Source of the DNA: Polytrichum commune
Taxonomy: Eukaryota; Streptophyta; Polytrichopsida; Polytrichales; Polytrichaceae
NCBI GenBank assembly: GCA_950295325.1
Contig: OX485803.1
Coordinates: 2,790,001-2,854,000 of the forward strand
Direction of reading: 5' to 3'
Length of the DNA: 64,000 nucleotides
This document shows, in pieces, positions 54,351 to 64,000 of the stretch. Within the stretch, counting starts at the first letter, position 1. Every line of letters begins with the position of its first letter. The notes under the pieces are model-generated. The model made no database searches, had not been told where the DNA came from, and saw only the letters and a program-made list of their open reading frames with translations. The translations under genes and the position numbers were made by a program.

Positions 54351-55873
54351 TGCCCCCTTCCCACTTGACTTTAGCTTAGCCTAGTAAAGGTTTGTTCTAA
54401 AAACACGGCCTTCACACCATCGACACTTATCTAGTCCCGAGCCTGAGTGGCAAAGGATGTGACATGGTTTAAAAGCATAGGTTTGAAGCTTCAAACACTG
54501 ACCCTCTCATTAGTACCTAGAGATAAGGCAAGAATGTAGGATCTTTGAAAGTGTTGCCTCCGATCCTTATGATTGGTTGTTTTTAGTCTTAGCTATGGGG
54601 ACACAAGGAGCTCCATTAACAAAAAACTGATTGTAAGATAGATTAGTGGTAAAGGCATTTGAGGATGGGACACAAACTATCCAACATGTCATAGTTCCTC
54701 AGTAGATAAAATAATGAGCATGTGTGAAAGCTACTTAACCAAAACCTACTTGAAAACTCTGGATCAAGTCCTTGTAGGTGCACTAGGATGGTTGACTGCC
54801 TCCTCTATAACCAAAAGAGCTTTACCCGGTTTTTAGGAAAGACTTTGGTTATTTGGTAAAGCCATGTGGAGATGGGCCTTGAATACAATACTTAGTATAG
54901 TTATAGGAAGTTGGGGTTGAAATCACGGGTGGGTTGACCATCTCACAAATAACTATGTTGGAAATTAGTGTTTAGAATTTTATGTATTTATGTCCAACAA
55001 AAACTTCATTGTCAATTTTTTGCTTTGTTGTAACTTTCACTTGTACATTTGCATTTGCAATGTACTCCTCGGACAATACAAAATGTGCATTGACTAGCAA
55101 TGTAAAATCCTCCAAGTATAAGGTTTTTTTTGGGGGGGGGGAGGGACAAGAGTTATTATTGTACCACTCAATCATTCTATTGCTTCTACATTATACTTTA
55201 TAGAATTTGATGGCATCTTAACACTAGCCACTACACCTTTCACACCTAAAATTTGTGGGCTAAAAGTTAGCATGGGTAGAAAATACCGTTGCTCACTGCA
55301 TTTTTATGTATTGGGGCCATTCACGGTTGGGGTACTACTTTTGGCCGTCTAACGGAAAACGGACTTTTTTGGATAACTTCACATGCTTGGTATGCTTAGA
55401 TTTGTATTGTGAAGCATATTTTGGATCATACCTACATTTCATACTCCATATCGAGTACACTGACAAAGTTAATTTAGAAGGAATAGGGTCATCTAAGATA
55501 TCCTTTTGATTCCTTAAAGGACATTCAGGAGTGTTGTCTTAATTGTTCACCTTAGGATCAAAGAATGAAAAGGACAACAAGAATCAATCGAAACGATCCC
55601 AAATTTTTTCCTCACACTCATCGTTCAAGTGTGTACCAATAGAACCAAATATGTATTGAATAGCAATTGCCCAACTTTACATGTGGTACCAAACATGTCC
55701 AAATATACATATATTCACGGCCACACGTAAAAGGAATGTCTAGTATTAGAATTGGACAAAAAAATTTATATGAATGGACACATGACACTTTTACCAAGGT
55801 ACCAAGATACATAACAAGAAATAATTGACCACCAATGCACACCTAAATAGCAAAAAAATGCCACTGATGTGGC
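54351..55873. other. Non-coding stretch
   Basis: No gene is visible. A poly-G run lies near 55131-55141. Short frames have no domain. Confidence 0.35.
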
Positions 55874-55874
55874 C

Positions 55875-55907
55875 TAGGGTTTAGGGTTTAGGGTTTAGGG
55901 TTTAGGG
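55875..55907. repeat. Interstitial telomere-type repeat (TTTAGGG)
   Basis: About 4.7 units of TTTAGGG, the Arabidopsis-type plant telomere repeat, lie in the middle of ordinary DNA. It is too short to be a telomere and may record break repair or chance growth of a short motif. Confidence 0.9.
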
Positions 55908-55908
55908 T

Positions 55909-56485
55909 GATTATTAAATAATAATAAAAATCTTTCTTGATAAAGCTTATGAACTATCTACTTATTTATGTAAAATTTATTAATCAAATAATAATAAATC
56001 ATGATAAAAACCAAGATCAATGCGACAAAGTCCTTAAGTCCTTTGTCCCTTAAGTAGTACCTCAACCGTGAATGCCCCCTATTCAAATTGAAATTAGTGT
56101 GGCTTATAAATCAACAAAATCTCAATATTTAGATACAAATTATAATTTAAACTCTTTAATTATAGATTAGTATGAAATGTGCATTTGCGTTTGGTAAAAC
56201 TAAGTTTACGTGAATATCATAGATTCTAGAAGAGATATATGAGATTCTATGGAGGGCATGAATTGGATAATATCCCAAAGTGCGGGCGCTCATATAGAAA
56301 TCCATAAATTCCGGAAGATATATCTAGACCAATATCATCCACAAGTCTTGCAAGTTTCTCCAATAATGATCTTTACATGGTTTTGACTTCATCAAAGCCC
56401 CTAGTGATATTTTTCTAAACGAATCATTCGAACAATGTTAAGTGATAATGTGTCCTTGAACCTATTACCGACCTCTCGCCAACAT
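55909..56485. other. AT-rich non-coding stretch
   Basis: No gene or defined element is visible. Confidence 0.35.
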
Positions 56486-56882
56486 CTACACTAAATGTGC
56501 TATTTAGTGTCACCAATTCTAGTTGTCTTGCTCAAAACTAATTGTAAACCGCGGTGTAGTGTCACAAACACTAAATGTTAACCCAACATTATCTGTCATT
56601 CCTTTGTAAGTTTTTTTTTTTTTTTTTGGGGGGGGGGGGATTATAGGTCTAGAGTCTTGCAATTATTGTCACTTACCAAGTGTTTTTCCATCCAAATTTC
56701 AATCATCCATGACAATATTTCATCACAAGTTGCTGACAAGAGAAGGTAGGGTGTTGGCCAACGGATGAACACATCCATCATCCATGACAATATTTGTAAA
56801 CTTATTCACAAGAAGTGTCATCCAAAAAATTACCATAGTGACATCAAATACCATATGACACTAAATATCATATTTAGTGTAG
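56486..56882. mobile_element. MITE of the TACACTAAATA family, reverse, both ends kept
   Basis: It starts CTACACTAAATGTGCTATTT and ends GACACTAAATATCATATTTAGTGTAG; each end is itself a palindrome of ACACTAAATA/TATTTAGTGT. The interior repeats CATCCATGACAATATTT (56704 and 56778). It contains a poly-T/poly-G run near 56609-56639. This copy best shows the family ends. Confidence 0.8.
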
Positions 56883-57089
56883 TTTTCATCCAAAAACGGT
56901 GCACAATATCATTGTGAATGGATCCCGTTTGATCTAACGTGGCTGCATTTAACGGATGTAGAGATAGAATCATAGTGCAAACGCATGTGGGAATGGAACC
57001 CCCTACTTGACCAAATTTATTTATTTAAATTAAAAAATGAAAAAGAAGAATGAAATTTAAAAAATTTAATCTTCAAGTGACGTTTTTTG

Positions 57090-58455
57090 TAGGGCAATAT
57101 CATTTTATTAGTTTTGGATCTGTACTGTGCACTTCTCATACATTTGTTAAGTTGCCAAAATTTTGTGGATTTTTTTCTGACTTTTGTAAAGCCACCAAGA
57201 AGGAGAGATTGCGGGAAGTGTCACTTTGAAGCACATGTACCTTACCTTAGTGATAGGATCCAAGAGACCATTGTTGTAAAAATAAAAGGCAACAAAGTGT
57301 AGGTATGAAAGCCTTGATGTTCACCCTAAGGAAAGAAGCAGTAGTTGGAGACTGGAGTCACATGTTGGGAACCCAAATCCCATCTATTTCAAGGCTTTGG
57401 TGCTTTCAACTACTACATATGGCATTGAAATGTGGGGAGGTGACTTGAAGAACTCTCATTGGAAGGTTTTTGAGAAAGGCATGAAGATAAATATGATATC
57501 TCACGTCAAAGCACGTTCTTCAACAACCTACCATATTTCGCTAGTTGAATATGGAGAACTTCCTATGGAATTATATGCTATTAAGCTAAGTATGGGTTTT
57601 AACAACAACTTACCCACTTACCCATCTCTTGGGTGGTTAGTCAAGCAACCTCACTATCTTGACACCTTGCCAAGCAAGGATTTAGCATTTGGCATAAATT
57701 GACGACCATGTGGAAGGCATCATGGGGGTTTATTTCACAGGGAGATGCAGGACAACTCAATGCCAACGAAAATCAAATTTGAGGATCTCAAGGAGGTTTT
57801 TCTTGCTAACGCAGTGGACGGAGGAGATCAAGGGAGGAGGGTTACATCGGTCAAATCCAACGGTCGAGAAAGCACAGGCAATGTGGCCTCACCAGAAGCC
57901 AGAAGTTGCTTTCATCGCCCATAGACTTCTTCTCGAAGAGTGGAACTCTTCCTATCTCTCGGGGGAGAAACTAGATTACCTCCACCTCAAGGGTTTTCTC
58001 AAATACGAATGTGAATTGTACTTGAAGCAACCATTGACACCACCACAACGCAAGATCATTTATGCTTACTGCACATGAAATCATATATTTTCCATTGAAA
58101 TTGGATGGTGGTTGATTATTTCTATCTCTATAGATAATAGAACATTGTTATTTTTTCTCTTATAATGTAGTTGAAATTGAGGCACACATCGTGTTGGAGT
58201 GTCCCCTATTCAACTCCATCAGGGATAAGTTCCCAACACTTTTTGAAATTCTAGTGTTAGGGAGTCTCAAGTCTTTCTTTCAATTGGACTATCACACCAA
58301 TATTAACCTTTATCTCATGAAGGCTATTGCACTCCACCACTCTAGGGAAATCGCCAGTTTTACACCATTCTTATGTACCTTTAGTCCCATAAGCCTTTTG
58401 GCTTCCCGGACCCTAAAATCAGTTGCATTTCGTTTCATTGCACATGCCCTTTGAG
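57090..58455 (+). pseudogene. Decayed LINE polyprotein, C-terminal region
   Basis: Fragments in more than one frame read through YGIEMWGG and a Leu-rich stretch (57397-57702), a further segment (57710-58078) and VEIEAHIVLECPLFNSIRD (from about 58170). The W-G-G block after the reverse transcriptase and the final E-x-H-x-x-x-E-C-P-x-x-x-x-I-R block are typical of the C-terminal end of plant LINE polyproteins. The sequence differs from the LINE at 754-8097 and has no RNase H that I can see. Stops and shifts show it is dead; the reverse transcriptase core is absent upstream. Confidence 0.65.
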
Positions 58456-59056
58456 AACCTATATATCAATCTAATCTAGCATCGGTAAGGTACATAAGGT
58501 AGAAGCGCCTCTCGTGAAAGTTTCGAGCACCACCTTACAGTCCCTAACCTAACCCAAGCAAATTATCCAATATTTTATTTGGATTAGTAACCATCTTATG
58601 AGCACAACAATATTAATGTCACATGACTCATAATATATCTAATTCCTATGGAAATCTTCAAACTCACAAACTTCATTTGACCCTTCCAAGTCAAATAAAA
58701 CAACCAAAATGGATAGCAATGGTCGTTGATGTTTTGTCTCCTTCAACCATTGAGTTGCGTTTTTAGTCTTTAGAGTAAAACAATTAATGTAATCTTGGAA
58801 TACTAATTCCCCACTTTGGAGGAAGAGTATGTGTTGGAATTAGGGTTACTAATGGAATTGGGTGATCCAATTGTGAGGGGTAGTAAGGGCCACTTCACAC
58901 ACAAGCCAAGGGCCATGACCATGGAATGTGTAGATAGGTTTTTAGATTGGGTTCCAATTAAGAAAACCACACAGGGAAGACTAAATGAGTGTCAGGTGTT
59001 ACATCTAGGGATCACCATTGAGTTAATTGATAGATTACAAGAGAATTAAGATGTAT
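58456..59056. other. Non-coding stretch after the LINE fragment
   Basis: It probably includes the LINE 3' UTR. A 77-codon frame (58816-59049, starting MEEEYVLELGLLMELGD) has no domain I recognise and lies against the next repeat block; I do not call it a gene. Confidence 0.35.
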
Positions 59057-61613
59057 TTAGAACAACAAACACAGGGAAAAAGACTTCTAGAGTGAGCTTT
59101 AGGATTGATTCAATTAAGGTTGAGGGTCACTCACAGCAGTACATGCAATTGATCAGTCACTCCCTCACAACCCACTCTCATCAGTAACATCACTCTTATA
59201 ATGTGTTTTGCAATTCAGGGAGTCACAACTCAGCCATAGACATTTGAGTACGCCATAGTCTCAGAAACCCAAGGTAAAAAACTCCTTGAGGTGACCATAG
59301 TCTCTCCAAATAAGTAACCAAGGACTATAGGCCATACCACAGTTAGTAAGGATATCATGTTCACACTTGACTCCTCCTATGGTTAAGTGATTGATTTAAT
59401 TAGATAAAGACCACAGAAATGAATTATTTCCTTAGTCAATTTTAGACTTAACACTTTCACAGTGGAATTTAATGCATTAAAATAAATTATGGAAATTAAC
59501 AAAAGTCTAACGTGTGACAGTAACCTAGTGACCGAGTCTAGAACCGAACCGGGACCGTAAGAGTCTAATCGCAGGACCATAGTCTACACGGCACGGCCAT
59601 AGTCTAGTCACCAATAACAATCACAAGTATCAAGTCACGTCTGAAAGGTAGGGCCATAGTCTGAGTAACCAGTAACAGTAGCCAGTAACCAGTCAGCGTC
59701 AAGTTCTCGACAAAGGAGCAGGCTACTTCTCCTTATAAGCTTGCCCTTCTCCTCTCACCCAAACCATATGGGTTAATGCTCCACGCTTCTCGCGCAGCTA
59801 CTTCCTCACGATCATACGCGTCGGCTCCGTCAGCAGACTCCACTTGCACGCAACATCTTCTTCTTCTTCGCTAGGCGCATCGTTCCTTTCACATGCAATC
59901 TTCTCCTTGTGAAATTGAACTGATACTTCGTCTCCACGTTTCTACCAGTGCACTCTTAGAGATTTCATGGAACTAATTCCGAAGTTCCACTAGCTCACAT
60001 CGAGAACTATCCTCATTAGTAGAAAAAGAGGACCATCACAGTCACTTTCTTGCTTCTCAAACTGCAATCCACCTTCATCGGGGAGAATCACTCTTCCGGT
60101 GGCATTTGATCGTTCTCCGATAAGGTGCTTTATTCATAATTTGATGAACGAACCAGGGTAACAATCTGCCACACTAGATGCTCTCATTTAATTCCTCACA
60201 AGATTCTAAAGTATTGTAAACTAACTATTCGAACACATTGTCTCCGGGATAGACACACTTAATTCCCTCGCAGGTAGTTTGCTGGTACGTCGTCTCACCC
60301 GGCCACTGTGCAGAGTAAATTCTCTCAACTGGGGAATGTAATTTCTAATAACCAAAGTTTATCACTTCGACCCCTACCCCCACTTTCTGATTGTCACCTA
60401 TGCCAATTTCAAGGCAATCTCCGAATCTTTGTCCGAGAGCAAGAGGTACCAAAGAAAGAACTTCACGCACTGAATTGATATAAGACTAGTGCCTACACAA
60501 ATTGACATTCCCAACAGTTTTTACATATCTCCTTTCATAAGGATATATACTATTCTTGCACTTACTTCGTATGAGTTACATGGGTGCTGGTTTGGTAAAG
60601 GTTACTCCTCTCTCAGGAGTTCAATTTCGAATCCTACACTCATATCCAGATTCGATCAAATTAGGACTTTTTACACATCAGGTTTCTTCCGAAGAATGAT
60701 GTGAGATCACTTCCATATGTGACTGATTCTTTTATCTCCTCCCGAGAGGATCACTATAACTTCCCTCGCTGTACTCACCTAAGTGAATGATGCAGTTACT
60801 CACGATGAAATTTCACATTCCACTTGTAAGTTATTGTCATGAATAAGAATATTGAAATGGAGACACTACCACTGTTTCACACAGTGTCAATCCTAACAAG
60901 CACTTACAGCAGTAAGTCACAATTGGGAATTTAAAGCTGCAGTAACTCATACCAGGATGTTTCTCCCCAAGAATTCCCAATTCGATCCAGAGTTTCACAC
61001 TCGATCTCTGTAACTGATATACTTGCAGAAATTAAGTTCTCACACCAAATAATTTACTCCCTTCACAAGAGTAAGATATCCCAGATTCTCCCTAGGTTCT
61101 TCCCGAACCAAGAAGAATACACTTTGACTTACTTGATTCAACACAAGCATCAACACCACAAGTTCAATTCTCACACACACAATTGATAAAAGAGCTTCAC
61201 GCTATTGTATTATGTAGAGTTTAAAATATACAATCAAAAAGGGCTTCACACCTAGGCTAGAATCGCTCAAAAAAATGCCAGACAAGGGAGACTCTCTTCT
61301 CGAGAGGTACTGCCTTTCTCCTCTCCCTCTTCTCCTCTATATCCCCTAAATTAACTACCTCGTCTCTTGGAATCAGATTTCATAAGGCTCTTCGACTTGG
61401 TCACATGTCTATTGCCCTACCCAAAAGACTCTTCCTCTTGGGATCTGTTTCATATGAACTAAATGTTTCACCCTTAGCTCATTTCGGATAATTGGTCACT
61501 AATGACTTACTTTAACGTCCATTTCACATTCTGAGTGCCAATATGAATTCACATCCTATCAAAATTCTAAAATGACTATTCTGAGACCAAAAATTGTACC
61601 ACAGAATGGTGAG
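59057..61613. mobile_element. Second CT-rich block with ATAGT motifs
   Basis: Like 3918-6047 it is rich in C and T and carries repeated ATAGTCT words (about ten between 59230 and 59660). The left part CAAACACAGGGAAAAAGACT resembles CAAAAACCCAGGGTACAGAC of the first block, and the right part GACCAAAAATTGTACCACAG resembles GGCCACAAATTTTGGCTTACAG. CCAGGGTAACA also occurs in both. Ends are approximate and no target duplication was found. It is non-coding. Confidence 0.4.
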
Positions 61614-61847
61614 GGCCTTTGAATTATCATCCAAAGGACGTACCATGGGCGTTGGACTACTCATTGTGTGTGGGGACAAGTCCTTAAACATAATGTGAAG
61701 TGAGAATGGACCATGTTGAGAGACCGTTGCATATTTTATTAGTGGGAAGAGAGGGGCAACCCTACCTCACTAGCTACATATCTTCATTCTCTATTTTTTC
61801 CACTTTCTTTTTGAGTTTTACATTAGCGAGGAAGGATTCTTGTTGCA

Positions 61848-62960
61848 TTGGCTTTATATTGGTGTTTGCACAAGATTGTGCAACATGTGCTTGATATGCA
61901 AGCATTGGCACTCAATGGAAAATGGAAAAATGCCTTGATTTTGAGCATTTGCTTGGAGGGTATGAAGATGAGCGATCGTAGTGTGTGGGCATTTGAGAGA
62001 AATGTAGGATTCACCAATAGGTTACTATTGGGTTCTTTCATGGAAAAAATGTTCAAACAAAGAACTTGTGTATGTCACAACACATTGAAGTTTTTGTGAG
62101 AGGTTAGGTCCGTATTTGCAAAGAAAGAATACACGTATGAAAGAGACAATTTCAGTTGAGAGTAGAATTGCAATGTCATCACAAAGGTTTGGGACTGGAA
62201 ATACTTTGTGAACTATAGGAGAGGTATACGAGGTGGCTGAAAGTCCAATTTCAGAAATAATTAGGATTTTTTATAGATTGCTAAGAATACATTGCAAGGG
62301 ACTTTTATACAATTTCCAAGTCCAGCTCAAGAATTAGAGGCCCTTCATGAAATTCCTCACATTATAGGAGCAATTGACAGATCTCACATTCCAATCCTTG
62401 CACTTGTAATTATTTTTGCAGGAAATCATTTCATTCGGCTCTATTGCAATGTATAGTAGATGCAAAATGTATCTTTTGGGATTATGAATTTGGATGATCA
62501 AGAAATATGCACAATTAGACAATATTTAAATTAACAAAAGTTGGAAAAAATTGCATAAAAGCAAATTCTTACTTTATAAGTTGATTGGAAATTACGCATA
62601 TCCAGTGCGGTTGTGAATTTACAGTCCATTCAAAGGGTGTGTAGAACATTTAGAAGGTTACAAAGCAAATTCGAATTTCATTCAAAGTTTAACTCATATG
62701 TGTGTAGAGCGTGCTCTCACATTCTTGAAAAACAAATGACGAATCATTATGAGAAGAGTTGATATACCATTATGGCATAAGATTGATATAGTTCCTACAT
62801 GTATTGTACTACACAATATGTGTACAATAGAAAAGGAATAATTTGATATAGAATGGATAGAAGAAGCAGAGAAACAATTGAATAGACCTATAGATAATAT
62901 ATTATTAAGAAATTAACAAGAAATGCGGGCTGAATTAGTAGTAATAAATGGCATAAAAAA
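61848..62960 (+). pseudogene. Decayed PIF/Harbinger transposase
   Basis: In broken frames the strand reads through an N-terminal helical part (WAFERNVGFTNRLLLGSF, then ERLGPYLQRKNTRMKETISV), a helix-turn-helix-like part (IGEVYEVAESPISEIIRIF), IIGAIDRSHIPI at about 62360-62395 carrying the first catalytic Asp, a W-x-R-x-M-H block near 62490 and VERALTFLKNK...RRVDIPLWHKIDIVPTCIVLHNMC (62704-62825). These are the DDE_Tnp_4-type features of Harbinger transposases. A shift near 62095 and stops at about 62209 and in the C-terminal third make it non-functional. I could not find the terminal repeats. Confidence 0.75.
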
Positions 62961-64000
62961 TATCAGTATTACAAAAAAAAAATGCAAGAAGAATAAAAGA
63001 AGTTGTCAAAGTCATTGAAAATTTCTTGATATTTTAAAATTAAAAAAATAAAAATTTATTGCTGGAAGTTACAAAAATGCATATAGCAATAGCCAAATTT
63101 TTGTCACAGAGAAAACTTAAAAAATATTCAAACCTACAATTTTAGGATATGGATATTGATACCAATACGAGTAAGTAGTTATAATTTTTATACAGATGTT
63201 GCCACATGAGCATCCGTATTTTTCAATAAATTTGTTGTTGCCCAAAAAGATGAAATCAAACTAGAAGAAGTACTAACTATCTATTCTAGAAAACCTTTCA
63301 TTATGCCTTGAATTTATTTCTTTTCATCTTTTGTGGTGTTTGCAAGTGAATTTGTTGTGTGGTCTGCATACTATGATGGTCATTATCTTCTTGAACACTT
63401 ACTGGCATATGTTTAAGTATATTGCACATTGTTCATTCCACATATATGTGCTCATAGTACTGACACTAATCTATCATGTTCTGAAATTTTATTTAAACGT
63501 TTGTCATTTTTGTATTCTATCAGTAGAACCTTGTATTTTTCTCTTATATGTCAACCAATTTCTTCAAAAATTGCACAAACTAAATATTGTACGAGCATGT
63601 AATTTGATACAAACATTCATTTTTAAGTTTAAGGCTATTTATATCTTTTTTATTTTTTATTTTTTATAATTAGGTTATTTTTTCATTATCGATGTAATTA
63701 GTTTTTATACCATATTATACATTTATCTTAAGTCTTTTTCTTATATACTTTATGCATTAAAACCGATTACATATTTTATGCATATATAATATAATGTATA
63801 CGAGGCGGGTTGCTCTTCATTTTGGGACTTCCACCCTAATGTGCCTTTATGACGGGATTTCCACCCCGATGGACCTGACTAACCCCCAAATCCTAAACCC
63901 TAATTGAATATAATAAAACATTTAGGTTACTTACTGCATATAACTAAAGTTCAATTAAAATTTAAATATCTGGTAGACTTAGTTGGATCTATATGTATTT
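62961..64000. other. AT-rich non-coding end of window
   Basis: Very AT-rich. The 112-codon frame at 63331-63669 is hydrophobic and rich in Tyr, Phe and Leu, as expected by chance in such DNA. Near 63820-63900 a short duplicated phrase (GGACTTCCACCCTAATG, GGATTTCCACCCCGATG) occurs. Confidence 0.4.

Noticed and set aside
63331..63669. Hydrophobic 112-residue membrane protein
   Set aside because: AT-rich DNA gives Phe/Leu/Tyr-rich frames by chance; no motif or splice context.

Overview
The window looks like nuclear DNA of a land plant. The evidence is spliced genes with GT-AG introns, TTTAGGG-type interstitial telomere repeats near 55.9 kb, plant-type MITEs (hAT-, Mutator-, Tourist- and TACACTAAATA-like) and plant LINE relics. 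I cannot name the species. The low gene density, long repeat-filled intergenic DNA and lack of clear angiosperm signatures would fit a bryophyte, lycophyte or fern, but that is inference.

Layout. Positions 742-8109 hold one 5'-truncated LINE on the minus strand, bounded by an exact 12-bp target duplication. It encodes reverse transcriptase, an unusual middle domain, RNase H and a Cys/His C-terminus, and is broken by stops and frameshifts. A 2.1-kb CT-rich insertion full of ATAGT motifs sits inside it with a 7-bp target duplication. Positions 8.1-29 kb hold no convincing host gene. They are a mosaic of MITEs and dispersed repeats.

Positions 29-53.6 kb are the genic part. At 30486-36095 (+) lies a four-exon gene for a 700-residue molybdenum-cofactor-sulfurase-like protein whose PLP lysine position is histidine. 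At 39399-40046 (+) and 46359-47033 (-) lie two genes in opposite orientation whose small basic proteins share an R-R-A-L-x-x-C-L-A-L-G motif; they look like ancient paralogues of no family I recognise. At 51255-52200 (-) lies an OMA1-like M48 metalloprotease exon with a one-base frameshift just before its HEVAH zinc motif.

From 53.6 kb to the end the sequence is again repeats: MITEs, a decayed LINE C-terminal region (57.1-58.46 kb, +), a second CT-rich ATAGT-motif block (59.1-61.6 kb) and a decayed PIF/Harbinger transposase (61.85-62.96 kb, +).

The most striking pattern is that all four gene loci are flanked or interrupted by diverged tandem duplications with units of about 180-470 bp, in leaders, introns or 3' ends. 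Such units are much less evident between genes, where dispersed TIR elements dominate. I see no operon-like or pathway link between the four genes.
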